Assembly: GCA_038373885.1 (NCBI GenBank) | Contig: JAWZYV010016956.1 | Location: 1 to 64,000 of the forward strand | DNA length: 64,000 nucleotides | Direction: 5' to 3' | Source: Cheiracanthium punctorium | Lineage: Eukaryota; Arthropoda; Arachnida; Araneae; Cheiracanthiidae | Shown: piece after piece, positions 36,333 to 47,124 of the stretch | How the letters are laid out: each line of letters begins with the position of its first letter | How positions within the stretch are numbered: position 1 is the first letter of the stretch | The notes under the pieces: generated by a model | What the model was told of the DNA's origin: nothing | What the model saw: the letters and a program-made list of their open reading frames with translations, nothing else | Databases searched by the model: none | Made by a program: the position numbers and the translations under genes

Positions 36333-37850
36333 CAGGAACGTATCCAGAAAAAAATATCGGAGGGGGTCCAAAAGGTTGGTTAAGGCGGAATTCTTCACAA
36401 ACATACTTCATCGCTATCATCCTACTGTGTAGTTACGCTGATCCCTCACTCACTCTCTAACAATTCCGGTCCGACCACTTAAAAATAAAACTTTTACCGC
36501 CATTAATCCAAACAGATTAAAAAGTTATCGTCTAAAACTGTAATAAATTCACACCGTTTGTACGATCTGCTTGAAATTTTCTTAAAAATGAGAATATTTT
36601 GGCGTTATCCATTTTGCTATAACTCGCCACTTGACGGCGCTGTAGCAAATCATTACTTTAATTAACTACTAGATGGCCCTGCAGTGTATCACTTCTTGAC
36701 TGTGCAAATGATCGTTATGAAAATTGGTATACATAGATAGTTGAACACGGTCGCTATGAAAATCAGTATACATAGCTATTTGAACAATGAGAATATTTTG
36801 GCGTTATCCATTTTGCTATAACTCGCCACTTGACGGCGCTGTAGCAAATCATTACTTTAATTAACTACTAGATGGCCCTGCAGTGTATCACTTCTTGACT
36901 GTGCAAATAATCGCTATGAAAATAGGTATACATAGATATTTGAACACGGGAAAGAGTTTGGCGCTATCTATTTTCCTATAACTTACCACTAGATGTCGCG
37001 TCAACACATGAACTTCAGGACTGTCCAGCCGATAGTCATGAAAATTCGTATACATCGATATCTGAATGCGAAAAATATTTTCGCCGTATCCGTTTTGCTA
37101 AAACTCGCCACTAGATTGCGCTACGCCGCATGGCCTTCTGCACCTTACAAACGATTGCCTTGCAATTCGGTATGCATGATTATTGGACACAATATAACGC
37201 GATATCCACTTTGCTATATCTGTTTATTACAATGAATAGTAATCACCACAAATCGTAATATCAAAAAGTCCATTCATTCCCGTGCGAAGAACGGGTACTT
37301 CAGCTAGTTATGTATAAAAATATAGTTAACAATCTGCGCTCCTTTAAAAATCTGAAAATCCTCCCGCTCCCTTTATTTTTAGCGATGTTTGGCTCTTTTC
37401 AGCTCCATTTTATTTCCGAGAGTCAAAAAAGTGAATCATTTGCGTGACAAAATGAGAAGTTTCAAATGAAAATGACGTCATACAATTGGGATTCCAATTC
37501 GTTTAAAATAGTTTTTCCCCCACAAACAAATCGTCTGCATGGCTATGTACATAAAACGAAATCGTTCGAACGCGAAAAGTTTTTGCCCTTTTCTAGAAGA
37601 GCATGAAATTTCATTTGGGCATATAATAAAAATTGAATATGGAGTTACTTATTTTAGGTGAACAAAGGTTAAACAGATTGAGCGTAGACGTGTTTTCGTC
37701 GACATTTAGAGAACGTAGACATGTTTTTTCTAGCGCCCGTTGTAACTGCCTCCACAACGGGTTTTGACTTCTTAGTTTTATTAAAAAAATCGAAATTTCG
37801 GTGGAAGGAGGATCCGAAAGCCCTGGACCCTCCCCTGAAATACGTCCTTG
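36333..37850. mobile_element. hAT-type MITE, long CGTATCCAG family, exact 8-bp TSD, split by a Helitron
   Basis: The left end CAGGAACGTATCCAGAAA and the right end (reverse complement CAAGGACGTATTTCAGGGG) are inverted. The octamer catacaca flanks both (36325-36332, 37851-37858). Without the Helitron the element is about 0.8 kb. Sister fragments at 27959-29394 and 44895-46830 confirm the internal sequence. No transposase. Confidence 0.92.
36586..37307 (+). mobile_element. Non-autonomous Helitron (copy 1), 5' end truncated or atypical
   Basis: The 3' end has the Helitron signature: the hairpin CCCGT...ACGGG at 37279-37295, eight bases, then CTAG at 37304-37307 followed by T. The body is four diverged repeats of about 115-195 bp with GAGAATATTTTGGCGTTATC and CACTTGACGGCGCTGTAGCA. 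The 5' boundary was placed by comparison with the uninterrupted hAT copy at 28935-29394; no canonical TC start is clear. No Rep/helicase coding. Confidence 0.82.
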
Positions 37851-37858
37851 CATACACA

Positions 37859-39537
37859 GATACATATAAGTGTACTACATAAATGCACTCATACATGTAT
37901 AATATGTTCACCCATGAAAAAATATTCATGATATTTAGAAAGTTTAACTGAAATAAAAAAGAAAAATTTTTGCAAAGATTCTCAAATCTTTGAAACTTGA
38001 CATAGTAGATAGTTCTGTAATATTGCATAATAGAAGAGCTCACATTATTAATAATATTATTTATCATTTTACTCAAAAATTAAGTTGTTCTAGAAAATTT
38101 TTATTAATGAAGTAATAATTTAAAATCATTCAAACCTGTCAAACATAATTTAGAAATTACCTAAGTTGCATTTATACAATAAACTCGTTTGCTTGTTTAA
38201 TTTGTCTTGGTTAGGTCCAATATAAAATACAGTTGTTAAGCGTTTGTTTAATAAACCAGTTCTGAAACCATTAGGGCATTAAAATAATGAAAACAAAACA
38301 TAATTCGAAGAATATATGAATAAGAAATTATTAAAATCTAAAAGTAAAAAATAGTTATACATATAAGAATAAATAGTTCACAGTTCATAAGAAATTGGCA
38401 AAAGTGCTTATTAGTTAGTTTGTCTTGAGGGGTTTATTAGTCAACAGAACAACGTACTGCTAGTAGAGACTCATTCCCAGAAACAATTTGAATTACTTTT
38501 ATGATTCGTTCACTTAAATTGCACTGTTTATTTCCCTATACTTATTTAGAATGTATTTATCGTTTAGTACGTATAAAAATATTTATAAAAATCCATTAAA
38601 AAATTCACGTGATGCTACAAATTAAAGTTCAAGTAATGTGGAGAGGGAAAAAAGAAGCTCGGTAAAGAAACTTACAAATAAAAGAAAAAAATAAATAAAA
38701 TATAGAAATAATTAACAAATAAATTCAATGGGGAAAAGTAACTTACCTTGAATTTACGAGTGGAATACGAGTTAGTATTTTGTTTAAATGTTTTTTCTCC
38801 CCGCTTCAACAACTTTTTCTTGGGGAATGAACATTTGAAATCCTCATATAATTGATATGCGAAATATCAATATCAATCTTACAATTGGTACGCTATAAGT
38901 TCACCTTATAAACAGGCTTTTACCTGCTTATTAGCCTAATACCTGGAGTTTCATCTTACAGCTTCATAATTTAGTTTTATTTATTTATTAGCTACGGACC
39001 CGTTCTCCGTATGGTTGGGAACGAAAATTTTTCTTACATGTATGATTCGAATTGATTCCAGTGATGTGGAATCTAAAAATAAACAAAATGATTTGACTCT
39101 TGGCATAAAGTTACTCATTAGTTATTACTCATTAGTTAGGTGTCATTCGCGATCAAAAAAAGAAAAGCTTGACGGTTTGCAGAGAAAATTCCTAACTTTC
39201 AAAATGTCTCATTTCTACATCATACTCTTTTTTAGGTTTAAGCTATACCATTAATACCTTAGACACTGCATGATGTGGAGAACCGTTTTATTTTATAATT
39301 AAATAGCTGTGTACCCGCTCTTCGCACGGCAAGAAGAGAACATTTTCCTAATAAGTGATCATAACTACGTGTGACAAAAAAAAAAAAAAAAAAAAAAAAA
39401 ATCTCCAAGAAGAAAAAAAAAGTTTCAGGTACTGTCTTTTCTGTTGAAACTATCGCGGGATCTATTAACGTGACGTAGAATTACTTAATGTTTAGTTAGC
39501 TGTGATGTAAGACGGCTGTTGAAAAATGAATAGCACA
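37859..39537. other. AT-rich, no gene; possible Helitron end near 39300
   Basis: Mostly AT-rich unique sequence. At 39306-39335, AGCTGTGTACCCGCTCTTCG followed by CACGGC is the reverse complement of a Helitron-3'-end-like sequence (compare 37279-37307), but it ends in AGCT instead of CTAG. An A25 run follows at about 39379. No reading frame is supported. Confidence 0.4.
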
Positions 39538-40695
39538 CACGCTTAAATCTATTGATTAAAACTAACACTCATTTATTGATTAAATTTCTTATCGGCCAAT
39601 TTAAATCCTTTTACGCCAAAAAATACTCATTCAAGACAATAATTTGTGAATGCCTCAATTCGCCCCAGCACTCCCCATCCGCTATATTCTATTTAACTCA
39701 TTTTCCGCAAAAATCTTGTCTACTTGAGTATTCTGTCTGTCTCTTCTCCCCCACGACCCATATATCCTATTGCTGTCACGTGACCCACGCTGTTCAAAGG
39801 CTAACGGTTCATAGTCGGGCATAGTTGTGTGTGTATTCGCTGTTGATAATTTTATGTTATATCCGAATACCAAATGCATCTTTTTCATATTCAGTGTTGT
39901 GAAATAAATTCAGCCTAGATATGGAGGAGATGCTTTAGGTAAAGATTTCGCTTTAATAACATAGTTTCTTACGATTGGATTATAAAAAGCTGTTGTAAAA
40001 CAAATGAAGTTAGGATATCTCCACCCAAAGTGAGTAAGTAGTATTTTAACTTTTTCATGTCAATAAATTGGGTTGCTTCTTTAATTAAATCTCACAGCTG
40101 GTTTAACCATGATTGCATTTCTGTATTCTGACTGTACTGTGAATTCGTTTTATAACGAGAGACTATAGTGAAATTATATTCTATCTATTAAAAAAATACT
40201 TTTTTATAGTTTATTAAGATATATGTAATGTATTTGCCTTGATTTAAAATTTATTTTCTCGGGCTTATAATAATAGATTACAGCTCTGATAATAAAAAAT
40301 GAAGAAAACGAATCATTCAATATATTAATCAAAAACAGCAAATTTTAATAAAACACCCTTTTTATAGCTTAAAATAATAATCTTAATTGAGTACAGATAT
40401 GTTAATTAAAAAAGGGCTGATTTTGCAAAAACGCTCATTCTATAGCTTAAATAATAATCATAATTGAGTACAGTTATATTAATCAAAAACGGACAGACAC
40501 TCCTCATTTTGATTATTATTTAGCCTAAATGGAGCTGTTGTATAATGCTCAAAAATTGAGAATTTTTCGCTCCATTGATATTTGTCGATTAATTGAGCAA
40601 ATTTTACTCAATCGGGAGAATGGCTGTTTGAAGTCAATAATTGAGTAAAAATATACTCCGTTTGATTATTATTTTACTCAATAGATTTAAGCGTG
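39538..40695. mobile_element. Putative DNA element with CACGCTTAAATCTATTGA ends
   Basis: The left CACGCTTAAATCTATTGATT and the right end (reverse complement CACGCTTAAATCTATTGAGT) are inverted over about 20 bp. The right third repeats TTGAGTAAAA/TTTTACTCAA and ATAATAATCAAA words. I found no clear target duplication and no coding sequence. 1.16 kb. Confidence 0.55.
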
Positions 40696-40732
40696 CACTT
40701 TTAGTTTCACGAAATATTTATTAATGCCGGGC

Positions 40733-41100
40733 TAGCTGTGCCGGGCACAGCCAGCTGTCGTCAAAAAAGGGTCTCTAGATCTGTGGCACCCGATGAACGT
40801 TTCGATCATCCGCCATCTTGCTGGTAGTTAAGTCGAGCGATGGCAACGGCTGCCCTTTTTTCAGCATTGGGCAATCTATCTAGCTGTTCTCGCATTCTTT
40901 CAGCAGACGTCAGTGCTGTTAAAAATAATCGTGACCATTTTTTTTATACGGGAAAGGACGTGCTAAAAAGTAAAGGATTCTCCTGGAGCTATGTCAACAG
41001 CAACTATTTTTATAGAAATCAAATCTATTCTTCGTGACTGGCAACAGTCAAAACGTCAGAGTTTGGTTTTCCCAGAGCGGGAACACTGCGCATTAAAGGG
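40733..41100 (-). mobile_element. piggyBac-type MITE fragment (palindrome family, copy 1)
   Basis: Carries one arm of the family palindrome (CCGCCATCTTGCTGGTAGTT, GATGGCAACGGCTGCCC) and the distal part to the terminus CATTAAAGGG followed by TTAA (41101-41104). The other arm is missing, so the left boundary is approximate. The 65-codon frame starting at 40840 reads the repeat and is not a gene. Confidence 0.75.
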
Positions 41101-41104
41101 TTAA

Positions 41105-41445
41105 GAAAATAGATTTTATTATGGAAAATTCAGAATGCATAAACAGTATCAGGATAAACGCTCTTTTGTCCAGTATAAAAAATGAAGGAGAAGTACTCTC
41201 AGATAGAAGAAGAAAAAATGAAATACTTTCTAAATATTTTATTAAAATTTAAATTTTAAAAATATGTTTGTATAATTACTTATATCTATTAGCATGCAGT
41301 TTCATAAATAAGAAAACAAACACTTTTTTTTAGATTTTTTTTTTCTTGGCTACCAAATATTATACCTCTTTGAGCAACCACCCTTCTTAACGACCGATTT
41401 TTCTCAGAACGGAGAGTGGTCGGTCGCGAGAAGTTTCACTGTATT
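41105..41445. other. No supported gene
   Basis: AT-rich; no motif, frame or repeat end recognised. Confidence 0.4.
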
Positions 41446-41624
41446 CATTGGCGTAGCCAGGGGGGGTGGGTGGGTTAGGGGGCTCACAACCCCCCATGAG
41501 AAATTTTTTGCCATACAAAATCCATATTCTTCACTCCCTTATCACACACATCTATAGATATGATATGTATGAATTGAAGTAGACGTAATCCCCCTCCCAT
41601 GAAAAATTTCTGGCTACGCCACTG
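41446..41624. mobile_element. hAT-type MITE, GGGGCGTAGCCA family (copy 2)
   Basis: Ends CATTGGCGTAGCCAGGGGG and (reverse complement) CAGTGGCGTAGCCAGAAAT. The interior matches copies at 27466 and 46114 (CATGAGAAATTTTTTGCC). The flanks no longer match, so the target duplication has decayed. Confidence 0.85.
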
Positions 41625-41879
41625 CGTATATATATTTTTGTTTCCCCGAATTCTAGAAAGATTTATGAAAAAAGGTAAGAAGAGGGAGGACCGTTTACCT
41701 CATCCCAGACAAGTTAAGTTTACACTATAAAAGATTAATTCATTTTTTAAATTCAAAGCATTTGGGGGGAAATAAGGCAAAAAATAAATAACAAATGTGT
41801 CTCCAACACACACAAAATATTTTTCCTGAATCCGCCTCTGTGCATCGAATGCCTCAAAATTTGTACGTATTATTGCCAT

Positions 41880-42139
41880 CAGTGGCGCACACAGGATTTT
41901 CTCTTGGAGGGGGTCCAGCCCATAAAGCAGCGACACCAACCACCTGGAAAAATACGGATTTTTTATAGTAATCCCCCTTTTACTTTGTTTATTCATCTTA
42001 ATTAGTGAAACTAAGAATTTGATAATGTGTTCCAACATATTTAAATGTAAACGTTGCATGACGGTTTAACGAATGTAAATTGATAACTCTTTTGGGAGGG
42101 GTCCGGACCCCTTCGACCTCTCCCTTGTGTGCGCCACTG
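41880..42139. mobile_element. hAT-type MITE, GGCGCACACA variant, exact 8-bp TSD
   Basis: Ends CAGTGGCGCACACAGGAT and (reverse complement) CAGTGGCGCACACAAGGGAG. The octamer attgccat flanks both (41872-41879, 42140-42147). 260 bp. G- and C-runs adjoin the ends. Confidence 0.93.
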
Positions 42140-43277
42140 ATTGCCATTGATATTTACCATCCCATATTCCTTACTGAAAATAGCATATCTAAAATTTGTA
42201 GTTGTTTTAAAGGAACACATGAAATAATTCCAAAACTTCTAGGCCTATAAACAGTTATTATTTAAAGTGTATTTTTAAAACGTTAATTAATTTTAGACAA
42301 AATCAAATTAGTAACTACTGGGGTTTAATACATCATACTTTCTCAAAAATGGGGGACGTTATACATTTATCTGTTACAGAGGCGAATCAGTTAATAAATA
42401 CTAATACGTTTTAGTCAATACTCAGCAGGATTTAGAAACGGTACAGTAGCTCAGAAGCTTCAGAAGTTTGGTGACCACTTTTCTACACCCATAACAGTAA
42501 CAAAAATCAGAAAATAGTTATTTTAAAATGTTATTAATCAATAATTGTTTATAAAAGGTAAAATTAAAACAGCAGCTTCACCGTTAAGAGTGCCGCAAAT
42601 ATTGGTCATTTCATAATAGGGGCGTCTATTAGGCAGGCCAACGTTGCCCCCTATGAGTGGTCTCCTAATTTTGAACCAATTCCAGATGAGAGACCTAGCA
42701 CCTGGATTGGCAGCCCCAGAGGTACCGTTTGAACACGAAGGACATTGGATCTACGACAGATTTTACGTGCACCAGCTCCGTTTAGCGTACACGGTTCCCC
42801 AGCAGTCCAGCCGAGAAAGGTTTTTACCCTCCCAAGCTCTGACCATGTTGATGCTACTTCATTTTCCGTATTCTCACGAGAACGGAGCTTAGCGACTAGG
42901 CCCAAATAAGTCAAGTAAATATATTTGTAAGAGGATCGCGGTTCTGTTTAGAAGCGGACATTTGTTCGGGACGGTATTTTGGCTGTGTTAGTTCTAAGAA
43001 AAATATTAATATATTACAGTGTCCCATATATCAAAATGTATGCATTCGGGTTTTTATTTTATTGGAAATTTACAATTGGAATTTTCACAGGTAGCATTTC
43101 GGGTCGAACTTGTAAAATGTTTTTTGATCAGCGAAGTAAGGCCGACATTTTACAGTTTTTGTCCAGGGCTCCGAGGAGGTAAAACTGCTTGAGTCGATTC
43201 CACTGGCAATGGCTATTTTTCGATTTTCTGAATTTTTATACCTTTTTTAGTTACTTGATATTTTTCTTACAATCAGG
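42140..43277. other. Unassigned sequence with a repeated fragment
   Basis: The words CCTAATTTTGAACCAATTCC near 42663 reappear, slightly changed, near 63950 at the window end, so this is part of a dispersed repeat of unknown class. Overlapping frames at 42644-42914 on both strands have no recognisable domain. The rest shows nothing. Confidence 0.4.
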
Positions 43278-43453
43278 CAGAGTCTTATTATAGCATGGTC
43301 AAATCGGGACTTTGCCCAGGGCCCCCAATTTCAAATATTGTTCTGAAATATATTTTTTATATCAAAATTTTATGAAAAATAAAACAAACTTCATAGATGG
43401 GGCCCCCGAATTCATCAATGCCCGGGGACCCCGTTGGTCATAATCAGGCTCTG
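43278..43453. mobile_element. hAT-type MITE, CAGAGYCTKATTAT family, near-exact TSD
   Basis: Ends CAGAGTCTTATTATAGC and (reverse complement) CAGAGCCTGATTATGACC. Flanks caatcagg and caatcaga differ at the last base. 176 bp, with GGGCCCCC-type runs inside. Confidence 0.87.
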
Positions 43454-43842
43454 CAATCAGATCAAATAAATTAAATAAAATCACCGAATAAAAACAAAGA
43501 GGATCATTGCGACAGGTACATGAATCATAATAGTTGGCATTGTCATTTTCAATCTGTGTTTTTTTGGTTGGGATACGATTAATAGTAATAATAACACACA
43601 TAAAAGTGATAAAACCCGCACATAAATTCTCATCGAAGAATGTATTATTAAGTATGAGTCTATATTTCAGCAACATTATCTAATTTATTTAGGGCAAATA
43701 ATATCCGCTCTTAATTTTAGACAAGGGAGAAAAAAAAATGTCACTAAAATCTAAAAGGATGAAGATGGCTGAAAGAACAGATTACTAATATAAATTTTAT
43801 TTAAATATTAAATTTTCGATCAATATCAATACTGGTACTTGG

Positions 43843-43976
43843 GTATGATCCCGGCGGTCTGCCAATATAAATGCCGGACACATGAAATTATTGATGATTA
43901 CGAATACGATTGGCAAGAGTTTGCCAGCAGATTTTACGGAAAAATAATTTGGCGGGAATGACCACCGGGATAATAC
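43843..43976. mobile_element. Short inverted-repeat element, ATCCCGG ends
   Basis: The left GTATGATCCCGGCGGTC pairs with the right end (reverse complement GTATTATCCCGGTGGTC). 134 bp. No clear target duplication. MITE of unknown superfamily. Confidence 0.5.
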
Positions 43977-44039
43977 GTACGTATAAGTACCTCAGTAATT
44001 GTGTGCCTTTGAATTAATAAACAAGTTTTATATATAATG

Positions 44040-44455
44040 GTTTACATAACTTTATAATTCCGTTCATAGATGGCAGCACCATAAAACAATTTGTCCATAA
44101 TATCCATAATAGTGAGCGCACAATGGAAAATAACAGCACAAAAGCAAAACCCCGTAATCCGGATCAAGGAAAGCGATTGTGCGTCTGCGGCCAAGCACAC
44201 ACGCAAAAAGGGGAGCCTCACGAATTTTTTTGTGAGTGCTCTTTTCTTTGTTGCGTTTCCCCGATTCTTTTGTTGGCGTTGCACTTCTGCGCGCTGCTCG
44301 CCAATGGTGGAATGGGTACTGGAAGTTCGTGCTGCGAGGTGGAGTGGAGAGGTCCGCAGGTGGCCGGCACAGCCGCCAAGTGCAGCAGTTTCTCTTGTGA
44401 TTCATAGAAAAGGGGTTTTTATAGAGTTCTTTATGGCAACAGCATAGTGCAAGAG
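44040..44455. other. GC-richer island with overlapping frames, no recognised gene
   Basis: Three frames of 94-142 codons overlap on both strands between 44064 and 44492, a common effect of GC-richer sequence. None has a domain I recognise. It could be a promoter or first exon, or an old transposon fragment. Confidence 0.3.
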
Positions 44456-44680
44456 GATCGTAAAAATTGCTGATTAGAGAAGTATTGGGCAAAAGCGTAC
44501 TTCTATATGTGTATAGTACGCTTTGTTATAAAGGAGACGCTGACGTACCCTTGCTCTAACTCTAACCTCATCAGTGGTTCTTGAGCATACAGGAAAATTT
44601 TGTAACTGGATTAGGAGTTGGGGCCAACGCTCATATGAGTCCGTTGTCATACGCTCCAGGAGGGGGAGGTTATAAACGTA

Positions 44681-44892
44681 CACCTTCCAAAAAAAGTATT
44701 CGAGCAAGAGAGAAATTTCCTACGTTGCTTTCGTATATTAAAAATTATTTATCATAGAATATGAATTAAGCTATGTATAAATATGACTTTCCATATTTCT
44801 ATCAAGTTGTGCGTTTTTCAAAAACTCAATTATTATTCGCAAATCTAAAATAGGAAATTTCTCTCTTGCTCGAATACTTTTTTTGGAGGGTG
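44681..44892. mobile_element. Tc1/mariner-type MITE with ~40-bp inverted repeats
   Basis: The left end CACCTTCCAAAAAAAGTATT continues TCGAGCAAGAGAGAAATTTC; the right end is its reverse complement with one mismatch. TA flanks both sides (44679-44680, 44893-44894), the duplication of the Tc1/mariner superfamily. 212 bp. The near-identity of the arms suggests a recent insertion. Confidence 0.92.
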
Positions 44893-44894
44893 TA

Positions 44895-45050
44895 ACTAGA
44901 AGATGAAGCCCGTTGTGGAGTCAATTACACGGGCGCTAGAAAAAACTCAATATATTTAATCTTCGTCCACCTAAAATAAATAACTTCATATTCAATTTTT
45001 ATTGTATACCGAAGTCGAATTTCATGCTCTTCGGGAAACGTGCGGAAACT
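44895..45050 (+). mobile_element. hAT MITE fragment (long CGTATCCAG family), left part
   Basis: GAAGCCCGTTGTGGAGTCAA and ACGGGCGCTAGAAAAAACTC match 27959-28104 and 37625-37760. The alignment breaks at cggaaact, where a hAT element is inserted, and continues at 46318. Confidence 0.78.
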
Positions 45051-45270
45051 CAGGCCCAGCGAGAGGGGGGGGCAGCCAGGCCACTACCCCGGAGCCCGTC
45101 GAACAAGAGGGGCCCCGTGAATTTTTCAAAATGCGCTACAAATTTCCTTTCTACATCTTTATTTTAAAAATCACAGCCCAACGCAGTGCCGGTCCTAGCT
45201 ATTTTTCTGAGTGGTGCAAAATACAAAAATGCGCCCCCTCCCTCACACATGCAGTTAGAAAAATCAATTA

Positions 45271-45571
45271 AAGCCTCTGGATTTATTGAACATACTAACA
45301 GAATATAAACTGAACGATCTATTTCCAAATGTTTACATTGCCCTTAGGGTATTTTTTAACCATTCCAGCAACGGTAGCTTCTGCTGAACGATCGTTCAGC
45401 AAATTGAAACTCATAAAAAATTTCTTGAGATCAACCATGTCTCGAGAACGACTTGTAGACTTAGCAAGACGAAGCATCGAATCTGACATTGCCAGAACTA
45501 TTAATTTTGATGATTTTATACGAAATTTTTCAAATGAAAAGGCACGAAAAGCCATTATTAAAATTAAATAA
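45271..45571 (+). pseudogene. hAT transposase C-terminal dimerisation region, frameshifted
   Basis: The first part reads EYKLNDLFPNVYIAL in one frame (from 45271). After a T-run near 45353 the match continues in another frame with LTIPATVASAERSFSKLKLI and SRERLVDLARRSIESDIA, ending at the stop after IIKIK. This is the conserved C-terminal dimerisation segment (Dimer_Tnp_hAT) of hAT transposases, in the form found next to zf-MYM/TTF-type domains. About 100 of the usual 600-800 residues remain; no DDE core is present. A +1 frameshift and truncation make it non-functional. Confidence 0.9.
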
Positions 45572-46113
45572 CAAATAGGCCATATTATAAATAACAAATT
45601 ATAACTAATTATACCATTTATATATATTTTTAACCTTCAAGCATGAATAAAAAATCGCTAAATATGAAGATTTCCTTACTCATTCTTTTCTTTTAGCATT
45701 CTATATAAAAATCACTAAAAGAAAAAAAAGAAATTAATTTTCGAAACTGTGTGTTTAACTATAGCAAAATATGAACTGATGCATTTAGAGATAAATAACA
45801 CACTGTTGGTGATGGTGATTTGCAACACATGTTAGACAGCGAGGGTGGTAAGGCAAAGGAAGATTTTGGAATCTGGTTATAAAAATACCGTAATGATACT
45901 TCATTTTTTTATATATTTTTTATAATACATTATTACAGATTGTAAATACTGTTATTAAAATTATAATTTAGGTAAGAATAAAAATGATCCCACAATATTA
46001 ACTTTTTTATTTTTAATAACTACTTTTAAAGTAAAATTGGGCAGAATTTAAAATATATTTCTTGAGGCAAAAACAAGTTGGGGATGGGGGGCCGGGAACA
46101 TTTCTGTCCCACC

Positions 46114-46283
46114 CAGGGGCGTAGCCACAGGGGGGGGGGGTTAGGGGGGTCATAACCCCCCATGAGAAATTTTTTGCCCTACAAAATGCATATTCTTCAC
46201 TACATTATCACACACACGCATACATATATATGAGTTGTAGTAGTCGTAACCCCCCCCATGAAAAATTTCTGGCTACGCCCCTG
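46114..46283. mobile_element. hAT-type MITE, GGGGCGTAGCCA family (copy 3), exact 8-bp TSD
   Basis: Ends CAGGGGCGTAGCCACAGGGG and (reverse complement) CAGGGGCGTAGCCAGAAAT. gtcccacc flanks both sides (46106-46113, 46284-46291). 170 bp, nested in the hAT element 45051-46317. Confidence 0.95.
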
Positions 46284-46317
46284 GTCCCACCTTATAAAAT
46301 TTCTCTCGGAGACCCTG

Positions 46318-46830
46318 CGGAAATTTCTCGCCTTCGAACGATTTCGTTTTGTGTAAACAGCCCCTCTTATACCAATCCTTCATGCATAGCAAAAAATAAT
46401 AATAAACTGTGTAATCTAGAAAAACTATTTTAAACGAATTGTTATCACAATTTTTCCTTCAAAGCCTGATAAACGTGACTTCAGTGTGACGTAATTGTCA
46501 CCTGCGGACCGTAATTTTCTCACGCAAGCGATAAACTTTTTTTTTTACTCTCGGAAATAAACTGGAACTGAAAATAGAGAAAAATCGCTTAAAAATTAGG
46601 AACGGGTGGATTTTCAGATTTTTAAAGTAGTGCAGATATTTTTCTATATTTTTAGATATTTTTAGATTTAATTATGAAAAATTTGAAGCGGATCGTACAA
46701 ACAGTGTAAATGTTATTGCACTTTTTGTGCTTAACTTTTTAATCTTTTTTTGACTAATGGTGGTAAAAGTTTTATCTTGGTCCCCCGGAATTGTTAGAGA
46801 ATCAGTGAGTCAGGGATGGGTAACTATGTA
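46318..46830 (+). mobile_element. hAT MITE fragment (long family), right part
   Basis: CGAACGATTTCGTTTTGTGT, AATAAACTGTGTAATCTAGA and GCGGATCGTACAAACAGTGT match 28970-29394 and, in reverse, 36440-37580. Continuation of 44895-45050. Confidence 0.78.
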
Positions 46831-46849
46831 GCAGGGCCGTACCCGAGCA

Positions 46850-47080
46850 CAGCCAGCTGTCGTCAAAAAAGGGTCTCTAGATCTGTGGCACGCGATGAAC
46901 GTTTCGATCGTCCGCCATCTTGCTTATAGTTAAGTCGAGCGATGGCAACGGCTGTCCTTTTTTCAGGGTTGTGCCTCAAAGGGTTAACTACCAGCAAGAT
47001 GGCGGACGATCGAAACGTCCATCGCGTGCACACAGATCTAGAGACCCCTTTTTTGACGAGCACAGCCAGCTGTCGTCATC
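46850..47080. mobile_element. piggyBac-type MITE fragments joined at a TTAA (palindrome family, copy 2)
   Basis: The + oriented half (46850-46985) ends with the family terminus CCTCAAAGGGTTAA. Immediately after the TTAA the text continues CTACCAGCAAGATGGCGG, the interior of an inverted second copy, whose own internal TTAACTACCAGC is exactly a piggyBac target. This looks like insertion of one family member into another, followed by loss of the other half. Confidence 0.7.
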
Positions 47081-47124
47081 GGTAACTAAAATAACCTTCA
47101 GCTCAGCCTTTGGCCAAACCATAC

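Larger units (their letters stand above)
45051..46317 (+). mobile_element. hAT element with transposase remnant
   Basis: The left end CAGGCCCAGCGAGAGGGGG and the right end (reverse complement CAGGGTCTCCGAGAGAAAT) form short inverted repeats. The flanks cggaaact (45043-45050) and cggaaatt (46318-46325) differ at one base, an 8-bp hAT duplication. Inside are a transposase C-terminal fragment (45271-45571), one end of the CAGTGCCGGTCCTAG family (45186) and a MITE (46114). Most of the transposase is deleted. Confidence 0.85.

Noticed and set aside
40840..41037. 65-codon + frame starting MATAALFSALGN
   Set aside because: The same frame occurs in the MITE copy at 51871-52071; it is repeat sequence, not a gene.
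44064..44492. 142-codon minus-strand frame
   Set aside because: Overlaps two + strand frames of similar length; no motif supports any of the three.
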